A stretch of DNA of 32,381 bases from an uncultured Alphaproteobacteria bacterium (lineage in GTDB: Bacteria; Pseudomonadota; Alphaproteobacteria; RF32; CAG-239): NCBI GenBank assembly GCA_905235385.1, contig CAJOLB010000021.1, forward strand, positions 1 to 32,381, written 5' to 3'. The notes under the pieces are model-generated. The model worked only from the letters and a program-made list of their open reading frames with translations. It ran no database searches and was not told where the DNA came from. This document shows positions 23,416 through 31,988 of the stretch, piece by piece; positions within the stretch are counted from its first letter, which is position 1, and the number at the start of each line of letters is the position of its first letter. The position numbers were made by a program, and so were the translations under genes.

Positions 23416-24710
23416 AGATAGCTATTGTCGGAACAGGTTATGTCGGGCTTCCGAGCGGGGTCGGGCTGGCATCGTTCGGGTATGATGTTGTTTGTGTTGA
23501 TAAAGATGAAACTAAAGTTCAAATGCTTCAAAACGGGAAATTAACTCTTTATGAAGACGGGTTGGGCGAACTTTTTGAAAAAGTTACAAAAGACGGAAAG
23601 CTCAAATTTACGACTTCAATGAAAGAAGGCGTTCAAGATGCTGATGTTGTGATTTTGGCTGTCGGAACACCGCCTCATCCCGAGACAAAAGAAGCCGATA
23701 TGCGCTATGTTTATGCGGCGGCGGAAGAGCTTGCGCAATATATTACGGGATATACGGTTATTGCCGACAAATCAACTGTTCCGGTCGGTACGGGCGATAT
23801 GGTTGAAAGCATTATCAAAAAAGTTAATTCTCAGGCAGATTTTGATGTTGTTTCGTTGCCGGAATTTTTAAGAGAGGGTTATGCGCTTTATGACTTTTTT
23901 AATCCGGACAGAGTTGTCGTCGGGGCGAATACAAAGCGTGCGGAAGATGTTTTAAGAAAGCTTTATGAACCTTTGGCAAATAAAACGCAGATGCTTTTTG
24001 TAAAACGAAAATCTGCCGAAACAATTAAATATGCTTCAAATGCGTTTTTGGCTATGAAAATCCACTATATCAACGAAATGGCTAATTTTTGCGAAAAGGC
24101 GGGTGCTGATATTGACGAAGTTGCAAAAGGTATGGGGCTTGATAAACGTATCGGCAACAGATTTTTGAATGCGGGTCCGGGATATGGCGGAAGCTGTTTT
24201 CCGAAAGACACCATGGCAATGGCTTTGATGGCTCAAAAATTCGGCGTGGATATGACCCTTATTAAACGCACGATTGAAGGAAATAAGGCGCGTAAAAAAG
24301 ATATGGCAGAGCGCATTTTGGCAATGGTTAATGATATCAAAGATGCTAAAATCGGTGTTTTGGGATTGGCGTTTAAGGACGGAACTGATGATGTGCGCGA
24401 AAGTCCGGCTTTGGAAATTGTGAGCCACTTGCTTGATAAAAATGCAAATATCGTTGCTTTTGATTATAAGGCAACCGAAAATGCACGCAAAGTTTTAGGT
24501 TCAAAGATTGAATATGCCGCAACGCCTGATAAAGTTTTTGAAAACACCGATGTTGTGGCAGTTTTGACGGAATGGAGTGATTTTAAGAAGTTAGATGTTG
24601 CAGATCTCGGGCAAAAAATGTGTCATAAACGATTGATTGATCTTAGAAATTTGTTTGACGGCGACAAATTAAAACAGGTTGGATTTATTTATAAAAAAAT
24701 AGGTATTTAA
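23412..24710 (+). CDS. ugd: UDP-glucose 6-dehydrogenase
   Basis: Oxidises UDP-glucose to UDP-glucuronate with two NAD+, feeding capsule, exopolysaccharide or lipid A modification. The 432 residues show the Rossmann motif GTGYVGL (7-13), then VGTPP, STVPVGT, EFLREGYALYDFFNPDRVVVG, and the catalytic GGSCFPKDT with Cys262. The C-terminal UDP-binding domain (VLGLAFKDGTDDVRESPAL; LTEWSDF) is complete. The start overlaps the recX stop by four bases (ATGA), so it is probably in the same transcript. A hairpin-element 3' half and a second inverted repeat follow. Confidence 0.96.
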   Translation: MKIAIVGTGYVGLPSGVGLASFGYDVVCVDKDETKVQMLQNGKLTLYEDGLGELFEKVTKDGKLKFTTSMKEGVQDADVVILAVGTPPHPETKEADMRYVYAAAEELAQYITGYTVIADKSTVPVGTGDMVESIIKKVNSQADFDVVSLPEFLREGYALYDFFNPDRVVVGANTKRAEDVLRKLYEPLANKTQMLFVKRKSAETIKYASNAFLAMKIHYINEMANFCEKAGADIDEVAKGMGLDKRIGNRFLNAGPGYGGSCFPKDTMAMALMAQKFGVDMTLIKRTIEGNKARKKDMAERILAMVNDIKDAKIGVLGLAFKDGTDDVRESPALEIVSHLLDKNANIVAFDYKATENARKVLGSKIEYAATPDKVFENTDVVAVLTEWSDFKKLDVADLGQKMCHKRLIDLRNLFDGDKLKQVGFIYKKIGI

Positions 24711-24745
24711 CCGAATATTTACAAATCATCCGCTATCATTTCTGA

Positions 24746-24788
24746 AATGAGTCTGTCTTATTATTTAGCTCATTCTCCGCGTTTTTTT
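24746..24788 (+). repeat. 3' half of the intergenic hairpin element (copy D), likely ugd terminator
   Basis: Positions 24754-24788 match the 3' end of copy A almost exactly: TGTCTTATTATTTAG, one extra C, then TCATTCTCCGCGTTTTTT. The 5' arm seen in copies A and C is missing. AATGAG (24746-24751) and CTCATT (24769-24774) form an alternative short hairpin before the T-run. Confidence 0.65.
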
Positions 24789-24833
24789 AAAGGTGTTATG
24801 TAGAGCTATTTTCTGCATTTTTAAAAATTTGAA

Positions 24834-24945
24834 GATCCCTTGACGCGTTCGCCTGACGGCGAAGCGAGGGATGACGGTTTAAAGGGGGATCCTCGGGACA
24901 TACCGATAGGTCAGCGGCTCGTCGAGCTACAGCCCAATGATGACG
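24834..24945. repeat. GC-rich intergenic inverted-repeat element
   Basis: GATCCCT...CGC.TTCGCC-TGAC-GGCGAA.GCG.AGGGAT at 24834-24873 forms a long imperfect hairpin. After GACGG comes a second structured block (24887-24945) with the palindromic core GGCTCGTCGAGCT and the ending CAATGATGACG, parallel to the GGGATGACGG end of the first block. Its composition differs sharply from the AT-rich surroundings. It looks like a dispersed intergenic repeat, but no second copy is in this window. It lies between the convergent ugd and autotransporter genes. Confidence 0.5.
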
Positions 24946-24960
24946 AAAATGAGGAGGGAT

Positions 24961-27900
24961 TTAAAAGGCGTATTTGAAGCCTAAGTCAGCTTTTGTATGA
25001 TAGTTTCGGTTGATGTAGGATAAGAATCCGCCGTAAATCGATATGTCGCCGATTTCATATGAGAGTTTTGAGCGCAAAACAAGGTAGTTGTCGTTTTGGT
25101 CTTCATTTCTGATTTTGAAGTTGCCGCTCATTTCATTCATTGACATTTTTAAATCATACGGATCTGAAAATTCATGATAAAGCATTGCCCCTGTCATAAA
25201 GCTCAAACGCTTTGTTTTAGAAAGTTGTTTTTCTTTTGAAAAGTAAGCACCAAAGCCAAATTCTGCCGAATATGTTTGTTGACGTTTGGCAGATAAGCTG
25301 AATTGCTTTGAGTCTTCTTTGAGCTTTGTTTGATAAGCTGATAGATTAAATTCTGCAGCAGGAGCTAACTCAAAATCGCCAGATAAAAGAGGATAGCGGA
25401 TTTGAGTTGAAATGCCTGCCATGCGTTTTTCAATTTTTCCGTCATAATTTTTGCCTTGGTATCCGTTTCGCTCGTATGTGCCATAGGTGTAGGCAAGTTT
25501 TGGATTGAAAAGGAACTGAAAAGCGTTTTTCTTTGTTTTAACCGGCATTTGTAATTCAAAGTTTTTGCTTGTGCGAGTATCTGAGCGGCGGCCGTTATCG
25601 GTGTGCATATCAGAAAGAGAAAGGGCGATGCCGAAATCCGTATTGTCGATTTTTTTGCCGGACAAAGCGTATCTTGTTTGAGAACGTTCTTTTGTGCTGA
25701 TTTGCGGCGAAAGATTGCCTGAAAGTGCAAAAGATGTTTCTTTGTTTTCAAGCATTTTTTCGCTGATGGTAAAATCAAGTTCTTTTTGCATAATAAGGTC
25801 TTCGCCTGAAATACGCGAGACAATGTTTTGACCGCTGAGAGTTTTTAAGGTTTGATTAAGTGCTTTTGTTGATGTCTTTTGTTTTAAGGTGTTAAAGAAA
25901 GCCTCATTGTTTAATGCTGCGTAGTTTTGTTCCAAAAAGTTTGCGAGAGATGAATTTGAAACAATTTTATCAAAACTTTTCTTGGTTAGAACAACATCGC
26001 TTCCGTTGAGGTTGGCATTAAACATTGCAGATTCAGAGCTTAAAGAAAGGTTTTCGGTGTTTTGCGCATTAATGGCATTTGAAAGGGTGTATGTCGAGTT
26101 AAAGCCGGAAGAGACAACATCGCTTGCAACGGATAAGTTGCCTTCAAGAGAAGAAGCGGTGAAATTTCCTCCGTTTGTTATTTGAACACCGCGTGAGCCG
26201 AGATTTAAGGAAGATGTTGAGGCAATTGTTCCGGCATTGACAAGTTTTGCGCCTTTTTCAAGATAAATTGCATGTTCGCCGTCCGGTGTTAAGCAACCTG
26301 TTGATGTGCAGGTGTAATCGTCATCCCAGTTAAGCTCATCACTGTTTATTCTAAATTGGAAAAAGCCTGTGTTTGTGACGGTGGCGTTATTTGTGGCAAA
26401 TATGCCGTATGTTTTGTTTGTTGAGGGGCCTGTAACGAAAATGCGCCCAGAATTGGCTACGCTTCCGCCATCACTATAAATGCCGTATGCATAACCGCTA
26501 TTTGAAGTAACGTTAATTTCATAACGCTGGGTTGAGTTGATGACTTCGCCGCCTTTGTTATAAATGCCGTATGCATCACCGCCGTAGCTTTCAACAGTTA
26601 AACCACTCGTGTTGGTGACTTTTGCTGTGCCGTCATTGGTTTGCTCTAAATAAATTCCGTAAGCATTTCCGTCTCCGGCTGTTGTTTTAGCAGAAATGAT
26701 TCGACCGTTTGTGATTTCACCGTCTTGAATGTATGCACCATATGCAGAGCCGTTGGTTGATTTTGCAACAACAGATTCAGTCGCAACGGTTTCATTTTCA
26801 TCCTTGACGTTTGTAATAGAACCACCTTTTGTGTATAAACCATATGCATCGCCGCTATCGGCTGTTGAATTAACTATACCTGAGTTTTCGAGCGTTCCGG
26901 CAGAATACAGACCATAGGTGTTTCCATATCCGCTTGTGTTAATAACCGTAGTAGTCGAAAACAGAGCAAAATAGTTTCCGCGTTTTGTTAAATGGTAAAC
27001 GGCGCCATCAGATGAACCGTTGTAAATTCCGTAGGCAGAACCGTTTCCAGTATTTGTGACAGTAATGTCTGATATCATTAGGGCAGAAGAATATTCTTCA
27101 GCTTTGCTTTCATCAAAATCGCCGCTATATATCTTGCTGTTGCCTAAAATACCAAAAACGCTTCCATTGCCTTTATTGTTGATGTTTATTGTTGAAATTG
27201 AGGTTCCGGCACCTTTGTTCGCAAGAGTATCAACAACAATACCGCTTTCATCTGTAATGACATAGTTATTATAAATTGTTTCCGCATTGCTTGAATATAA
27301 TCCATAAACTCTGCCGTCACTTTGATTTTCAATGTTGATTGAGGCATTGTTGTTTAAAAGTAAATATTTTTGAGTGGTGTCTTTAGTGCCAAGTTTTAAG
27401 GCTTCACCAAGGGCATTTCCGTTGTCATCATAAATAATGTCATCTTCTACGTGGCCGACAACATCTCCTGTGTTGTTGTAGGCAATCGAGCCATCTAAAT
27501 AACCTTTTAAAACACCGGAGGAACTATACCAGAGGATATGATTTTGATCATCATATTTGTAGTCCGCAATCGTGATTTGAACTTCAACGGCATTTAATTT
27601 TGAATAGTCATTTGCCATTTTATCTGAGGAAAGAAGGTAATTGTGAGGTGTTTGATCGGCATCGTAAAAAAGACCGTATACGTCTGTATATTCTGTATTC
27701 GAAAGGGAAATATAGCCGCCTTGATTGTAGTTAGAGTTAATATTTGGATTGCCGTATATATCTGTATCTTTCTTTTTCACACAAAGGCCGGTGCTGTCTT
27801 TGCCATAGCCGGTTGCGCAATCATTACAAAGAGCTGCAGTATAACCAACGTTGCAAACGCAGGCTCCGCCTTTTTGGTGACCGTGTTCGCAGGCAAGAGT

Positions 27901-28530
27901 TTCATAGCACTGTTTTGTGCCGTAGTTGCCGTAACTGGGGGCGCAGGTGTCGCATTTTTCGCCGCTGTAGCCGGTAGAGCAGGTGCAAACGCCGTCTGAC
28001 ATTGTTCCATGAACGCAGTTCGGATTTGTTTTTTTATCTGAGCCAGAGCCGCCGCCACCGCCGCCACCCGAAAGGGCAATCGCTGTTCCGGCAACAGCTG
28101 CGACAACACCGACACCGATTAAGGCTTTTGTGGTAAAACTCATGCCGGGTTTGCTATATTTTGCAACGGTTGCGGTGTCTATGTTTTTGACCGGATTTTC
28201 AATAACCGAGCGCGCAAAGTCTTGATAACCGCTGATTTTCCATGTGCAAGGGTGGGATGGATTGGCACCGGATTGTAAAAACGATTTGTAGGCTGTTTTG
28301 TTGCGCTTTTTGGCGGCAACGCACAGACCGGTGTCGCCGTTTGGGTTTGTGGCATCAATATTTAAGCCTCGGCTGACGGCATTATTCATGGCGCTGACCT
28401 GCCCTTTTGAGGCTAAATTATAAAGGGCATTGAAATTTTCGGGGGAGAGGCTTGAAAGATATGCTTCCGCTTTGGGTGAAAACAAGAAAAAACAAGCACC
28501 TAAGACATATACAAATCGTTTTAAAATCAT
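24961..28530 (-). CDS. Autotransporter-like surface protein with ankyrin-type N-terminus, EGF-like cysteines and YGIY repeats
   Basis: 1189 residues. Signal peptide 1-23 (ending SPKAEA). Ankyrin-like repeats about 30-95 (LYNLASKGQVSAMNNAVSRG; GDTGLCVAAKKRNKTAYKSF). A hydrophobic segment 136-154 is followed by seven Gly. A cysteine-rich EGF-like block lies at 172-250 (CTCSTGYSGEKCDTC and CVCNVGYTAALCNDC). About 338-376 resembles the repeats of the VirB10-like protein. At about 400-720 are roughly ten YG(I/L)Y-centred repeats typical of a beta-helix passenger. The last 260 residues look like an autotransporter beta-barrel, ending in aromatic Phe (ADLGFKYAF). The internal hydrophobic segment is odd for a classical autotransporter. 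A surface adhesin is likely. Start: ATG at 28530 with GGAAAAG upstream. Confidence 0.8.
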   Translation of the reverse strand: MILKRFVYVLGACFFLFSPKAEAYLSSLSPENFNALYNLASKGQVSAMNNAVSRGLNIDATNPNGDTGLCVAAKKRNKTAYKSFLQSGANPSHPCTWKISGYQDFARSVIENPVKNIDTATVAKYSKPGMSFTTKALIGVGVVAAVAGTAIALSGGGGGGGSGSDKKTNPNCVHGTMSDGVCTCSTGYSGEKCDTCAPSYGNYGTKQCYETLACEHGHQKGGACVCNVGYTAALCNDCATGYGKDSTGLCVKKKDTDIYGNPNINSNYNQGGYISLSNTEYTDVYGLFYDADQTPHNYLLSSDKMANDYSKLNAVEVQITIADYKYDDQNHILWYSSSGVLKGYLDGSIAYNNTGDVVGHVEDDIIYDDNGNALGEALKLGTKDTTQKYLLLNNNASINIENQSDGRVYGLYSSNAETIYNNYVITDESGIVVDTLANKGAGTSISTININNKGNGSVFGILGNSKIYSGDFDESKAEEYSSALMISDITVTNTGNGSAYGIYNGSSDGAVYHLTKRGNYFALFSTTTVINTSGYGNTYGLYSAGTLENSGIVNSTADSGDAYGLYTKGGSITNVKDENETVATESVVAKSTNGSAYGAYIQDGEITNGRIISAKTTAGDGNAYGIYLEQTNDGTAKVTNTSGLTVESYGGDAYGIYNKGGEVINSTQRYEINVTSNSGYAYGIYSDGGSVANSGRIFVTGPSTNKTYGIFATNNATVTNTGFFQFRINSDELNWDDDYTCTSTGCLTPDGEHAIYLEKGAKLVNAGTIASTSSLNLGSRGVQITNGGNFTASSLEGNLSVASDVVSSGFNSTYTLSNAINAQNTENLSLSSESAMFNANLNGSDVVLTKKSFDKIVSNSSLANFLEQNYAALNNEAFFNTLKQKTSTKALNQTLKTLSGQNIVSRISGEDLIMQKELDFTISEKMLENKETSFALSGNLSPQISTKERSQTRYALSGKKIDNTDFGIALSLSDMHTDNGRRSDTRTSKNFELQMPVKTKKNAFQFLFNPKLAYTYGTYERNGYQGKNYDGKIEKRMAGISTQIRYPLLSGDFELAPAAEFNLSAYQTKLKEDSKQFSLSAKRQQTYSAEFGFGAYFSKEKQLSKTKRLSFMTGAMLYHEFSDPYDLKMSMNEMSGNFKIRNEDQNDNYLVLRSKLSYEIGDISIYGGFLSYINRNYHTKADLGFKYAF

Positions 28531-28608
28531 CTTCTTTTCCTGATTTTAATTTAAAGATACTCTACTATATGATTTGATTTGTAAAAATAGAGTTAAAAAC
28601 GGCGATTT

Positions 28609-29088
28609 TTAGTGAGCCATTAAGCGTGATTTTGTACGCTGCCAATCGCGGTCTTTGATTGATTCGCGTTTGTCATAAAGTTTTTTTCCGGTTCCGAGCC
28701 CGATTTCAAGTTTTGCACGTCCGTTGTCATCAAAGAAAAGTTTGATTGCAACAAGGGTTGAGCCTTTTTTTTGCAAAGCATTGATGATTTTAATCATTTC
28801 TCTTTTGGTCAGCAAAAGCTTTCGGTCATGAACGGGCTGATGACTTTCGTAGCCTTTGTTGGCATATTCGGCAATAAACATATTGCTCATATAAAGTTCG
28901 CCCTCTTTTTCAACGCCGAAAGCATCGTTGATTTGGGCATGGCCTAAACGAAGCGATTTGACTTCTGTTCCGGTTAAAACAAGACCGGCGACGAATGTTT
29001 CTTGTATGTTATAATCAAAGCGCGCCCGACGATTGAACGCGACAGATCCTTTCGATATAAATTCTGATTTTTTGATTTTGGTTGCCAT
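28609..29088 (-). CDS. smpB: SsrA-binding protein SmpB
   Basis: SmpB binds tmRNA and carries it to stalled ribosomes. The 159 residues show family motifs: FISKGSVAFNRRARFDYNIQ at the start, GLVLTGTEVKSLRLGHAQIN at 36-55, YMSNMFIAEYANKG, RKLLLTKREMIKI, and the basic tail with KKLYDKRESIKDRDWQRTKS. The start ATG at 29088 lies 2 nt after the bactofilin stop, so it is in the same operon as bactofilin and the M23 peptidase. No tmRNA gene was recognised in the window. Confidence 0.97.
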   Translation of the reverse strand: MATKIKKSEFISKGSVAFNRRARFDYNIQETFVAGLVLTGTEVKSLRLGHAQINDAFGVEKEGELYMSNMFIAEYANKGYESHQPVHDRKLLLTKREMIKIINALQKKGSTLVAIKLFFDDNGRAKLEIGLGTGKKLYDKRESIKDRDWQRTKSRLMAH

Positions 29089-29090
29089 TT

Positions 29091-29513
29091 TTATGCTGAA
29101 GCTTTAGTTTTTGTCGGCATCGAAATGGTTTTTGCCGGTTCGCTTTTTTGTGCGCGGATACAATGTCCGTCAATGAAGGCACCGGGTTCTATGGCGATAG
29201 AATGGTGCATGATGTCGCCTATAATACGAGAACTTTTTGCAAGCACAACATTTTCAGCTTCGGCAGAGCCTTGAAGCAGACCGTATATGCTTAAATTTTT
29301 GGCTTTAACCTGACCGTAGACATGACCTCTTGAGCCGATAATTAATTCTTCACAGACAATATTGCCTTCAAGGCTTCCGTCAATATGAATGATGTCACCG
29401 CTTAAGATGTTGCCCTTTATTTTTGTGCCAAAGCTGATGATGCTCGGAACAGGGGTATTCGAACCGCGGCTCATACGCGCGATTTTAAGGTAAAGCATTC
29501 GTCTTAATTTCAT
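29091..29513 (-). CDS. Bactofilin (polymer-forming cytoskeletal protein)
   Basis: Bactofilins polymerise without nucleotide into filaments that place cell-wall enzymes. The 140 residues consist of the DUF583 beta-helix core from about 24 to 118, with the typical alternation of small and hydrophobic residues (ISFGTKIKGNILSGDIIHID, GSLEGNIVCEELIIGSRGHV, LLQGSAEAENVVLAKSSRII). The tails are short and polar. Start: ATG at 29513 with AGGAGAAAAAA before it. The M23 peptidase gene ends 9 nt upstream. Such bactofilin/M23 pairs are known to act together in shaping the cell wall in Alphaproteobacteria. Confidence 0.93.
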   Translation of the reverse strand: MKLRRMLYLKIARMSRGSNTPVPSIISFGTKIKGNILSGDIIHIDGSLEGNIVCEELIIGSRGHVYGQVKAKNLSIYGLLQGSAEAENVVLAKSSRIIGDIMHHSIAIEPGAFIDGHCIRAQKSEPAKTISMPTKTKASA

Positions 29514-29522
29514 TTTTTTCTC

Positions 29523-30737
29523 CTATTCTATGGCTGTTATAAACGCCATCGGGTCGACATTTTTGCCGTTGTATAATACTTCATAGTGAAGGTGGGGACC
29601 AGTTGAGCGGCCTGTCGAACCAACCTCGGCAATAGCTTGGCCTTGTTTAACGGTTTCGCCTTTTTTAACATATGCCTTGTTTAAGTGGGCATATTTTGTT
29701 TTAAAACCGTTTGCGTGGTCAATTTCGAGAAAATTTCCGTACCCGTTGACCCATTCCGAGCGCGTTACTTTTCCGTCGGCCATAACCTTAATGATATTAC
29801 CCTTATTTGAAGATAAGTCAACCCCTTTGTGCGAGGCGGATTTTTTATTGAACGGATCAGAGCGGCGTCCAAACGGTGAGCTGATGCGGTAATTCCATAT
29901 CGGCTTTCCCATCGGGACGGATTTAATTACCTCACGATAATATGTCAAATCATCAATTAAAGCGAAAACACTTTGCATTTTGTTTGAGAGCTCTTCGCTG
30001 TCAACGTCGAACGAAGGCTCAAACGTTCCGCCGGAACTGTCTTTTTTTCCGCCGGCAAGCGGATTGAAATATTGATTTTGCTTTTTAATCGACTTGTTGA
30101 TATTTGAGATGGCATCTTTAATTTTTTGGGCTTCTTCTTCAGAGATTTTTTCCACCTTGTTTAAGATTTCTATTTCGGAAACTTCAAGTTTTTGAACACT
30201 CGTTTCAAGTTCGCGAATTTTGGTAAGCAGGGCGTTTCGTTCGGCTAAAGCACGGTCACGCTCCAAAAGAGCTTCTTGAACCGTCATTTTATCATTGACT
30301 TCTTGGGTTTGGAGCCAACTTTCGTTGTCGGTGATTTTTTTGATTTTTTCTTCAACGGCTTGAGCTTGCTCTTTATATCTGTTGAGCTCATCTTCGTTTT
30401 GGATGTTTTCTTCGGAGATTAAGCTGAACATTGAATTAATGTTTTTATGAATCGCAACAAAGTCGCTCATCAATTCGGCATAAGCATCACGCGTTTTGTG
30501 GAGTTTTGAGCGGTATTTGTCGGATTTGTGATACATGTGATAAGAAATACCGCTCCATATGCCGATCAGCAAAACGATAATCAGCATGAAGATTTGCATT
30601 TTGGAAGATATGTTAAAAACCTTGGCACGCGCTCCGCTTCTGAATATGATTTCTTTAGTTGAAAAAAGAGGCTTCGAGGGAGCATAATGTAATTTGTGCG
30701 GTTTTCTTATCTTAAATTTTTGGGCATTCCTTCTCAT
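29523..30737 (-). CDS. Membrane-anchored M23 (LytM-type) peptidoglycan endopeptidase
   Basis: 404 residues: a cytoplasmic N-terminus rich in Lys/Arg/Pro, one membrane segment (about 48-68, IFMLIIVLLIGIWSGISYHM), a long periplasmic coiled coil (about 75-215, including KIRELETSVQKLEVSEIEIL), then the M23 domain from about 284. Zinc ligands are in place: His303 and Asp307 (SHKGVDLSS), His384 in GPHLHYEV, with the catalytic His382 in the same motif and YAH at 349-351. It should cut peptide cross-links in the wall and is probably positioned by the bactofilin encoded just downstream (LmdC/BacA-like pair). Start: ATG at 30737. Confidence 0.92.
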   Translation of the reverse strand: MRRNAQKFKIRKPHKLHYAPSKPLFSTKEIIFRSGARAKVFNISSKMQIFMLIIVLLIGIWSGISYHMYHKSDKYRSKLHKTRDAYAELMSDFVAIHKNINSMFSLISEENIQNEDELNRYKEQAQAVEEKIKKITDNESWLQTQEVNDKMTVQEALLERDRALAERNALLTKIRELETSVQKLEVSEIEILNKVEKISEEEAQKIKDAISNINKSIKKQNQYFNPLAGGKKDSSGGTFEPSFDVDSEELSNKMQSVFALIDDLTYYREVIKSVPMGKPIWNYRISSPFGRRSDPFNKKSASHKGVDLSSNKGNIIKVMADGKVTRSEWVNGYGNFLEIDHANGFKTKYAHLNKAYVKKGETVKQGQAIAEVGSTGRSTGPHLHYEVLYNGKNVDPMAFITAIE

Positions 30738-30832
30738 ATAATATTCCAGAAATTAAAAGCAATTTTTAATTTTTGCTTTCGGTGAGCGTGAGTATAACAA
30801 AAAATAAAAAAAAATAAAGACTTTTTTCTTTT

Positions 30833-31153
30833 CTATAAATCCGAATCGAGAATCACAAATTCTTTTTCGCCAACCATGTTTAAAACCAAATGGGCTTGTT
30901 CGTCAAGCAAATCAAGGTCTAGGCTCTCGGAGGACAAACGTTTGATTTTGTCATCCCAATGATTCTTTTCAAGTGTGTATTTTTCTTCCAAGGCGCGTGC
31001 TTTTTCAACTTCTTTGGTTAAATTAAGATAGCGAATCAGACCTCGTTCGCCGCGGACGGCATAAAAAGTAAAATATATAAAAACTAAGATAAGCATCATA
31101 AGCAAGCCTGATGAACTTTTCATTTTGGATAATATGTTTAAAAATCTGCTCAT
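30833..31153 (-). CDS. FtsB/DivIC-family septum protein
   Basis: 106 residues with one membrane segment (SSGLLMMLILVFIYFTFYAV, about 14-33), followed by RGERGLIRYLNLTKEVEKAR, a coiled coil to about 75, and a short conserved-type end (DLDLLDEQAHLVLNMVGEKE). This is the FtsB/DivIC layout; FtsB, with FtsL and FtsQ, activates septal wall synthesis. In Alphaproteobacteria this gene usually sits between eno and pdhA, neither of which is here. It is about 95 nt upstream of the M23 gene on the same strand, with an AT-rich gap between them. Confidence 0.85.
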   Translation of the reverse strand: MSRFLNILSKMKSSSGLLMMLILVFIYFTFYAVRGERGLIRYLNLTKEVEKARALEEKYTLEKNHWDDKIKRLSSESLDLDLLDEQAHLVLNMVGEKEFVILDSDL

Positions 31154-31220
31154 AATCGCTCCGTTAATAATGCTTGGAATCCATATAACAGATTTATTAT
31201 TAAAAATTGGTTATGAAAAT

Positions 31221-31257
31221 AAAAAAAATCAAGCCTCTTTTTAAATAAAGAGGCTTG
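31221..31257 (-). terminator. Rho-independent terminator of the beta-barrel protein gene
   Basis: Minus strand: CAAGCCTCTTT (31257-31247), 6-nt loop, AAAGAGGCTTG (31240-31230), 11 perfect pairs, followed by a run of eight T after one A. Confidence 0.92.
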
Positions 31258-31274
31258 CTCTAGTTGCGCGGGTT

Positions 31275-31841
31275 TTAGAACATGTAGCGAAGACCGGCGG
31301 TTACTTCTTTAAGGTTGTTTACGCGGTTCATGCCGAGATAAGTGTATCTGCCCATGACGCGCATTGCAAAATGTTCGTTGAAATCATATTGCATACCGAC
31401 ACCGGCGCGGTAACCTATGCGGTTTTGTTTTTTGGAGCTGACATCCGGATATTTGAAGTCAAAACGATAATTGGCAAGACCTAAAGAACCTAAAAGATTA
31501 AATTGGCTGCATCCGATAGGGGCATAACCATACATATCGGCACCGTAAGCTAAAAATTCTGTTGAATGCTTTTTCCCTTCAATATGTCTTTCACGTTTTC
31601 CGGCTTGTTGATAAAAGGCTTCTAAACCCCAATAGCCATACATTCTGGCACCAAGATTAACGGAGCCGGAATGATAACTTTCTTTCATGTGTCTTGCCGG
31701 ACCGCCGAATTTTATGTAAGAATAAATATAATCCGCGCCGACGTAAGGTTTCATTTCATTATACATATCCGACCAATAGCCGGCATGGGCATTCATCGAA
31801 ACAACACAGGCAACACCGGCCAATAATAAAGTTTTTTTCAT
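31275..31841 (-). CDS. Small outer-membrane beta-barrel protein
   Basis: 188 residues from the ATG at 31841. The frame extends upstream to 31916, but 31841 is preferred because a clean signal peptide begins there (MKKTLLLAGVACVVSMNAHA) with AGGAG about 13 nt upstream. The mature part alternates polar and aromatic residues (KPYVGADYIYSYIKFGG, LEAFYQQAG, NRIGYRAGVGMQYDF, RVMGRYTYLGM). It ends in GLRYMF, a C-terminal Phe as expected for BAM-inserted barrels. Eight strands would fit. It resembles opacity/OmpA-like porins; function not assignable. It has its own strong terminator. Confidence 0.8.
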   Translation of the reverse strand: MKKTLLLAGVACVVSMNAHAGYWSDMYNEMKPYVGADYIYSYIKFGGPARHMKESYHSGSVNLGARMYGYWGLEAFYQQAGKRERHIEGKKHSTEFLAYGADMYGYAPIGCSQFNLLGSLGLANYRFDFKYPDVSSKKQNRIGYRAGVGMQYDFNEHFAMRVMGRYTYLGMNRVNNLKEVTAGLRYMF

Positions 31842-31988
31842 ATTAAATATACTCCTATTTATAAATAGATTGGTTAAGTAAATTAACTTGACGTTCAGGA
31901 GGTATATATTCTGCAAAAACGAATTTTAAATAGTGCGTTTGAAATTTTTTTGTGATATTTTGTGATATTCAAAAAGAAAGAGAAAATA

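Noticed and set aside
27643-28115. Open frames on either strand within the cysteine-rich part of the autotransporter gene
   Set aside because: They are shadow frames of the EGF-like and poly-Gly coding sequence.
31951-31970. Direct repeat TGTGATATT x2 upstream of the uracil-DNA glycosylase gene as an operator
   Set aside because: Only two short AT-rich copies; no recognised regulator site. Too little to call.
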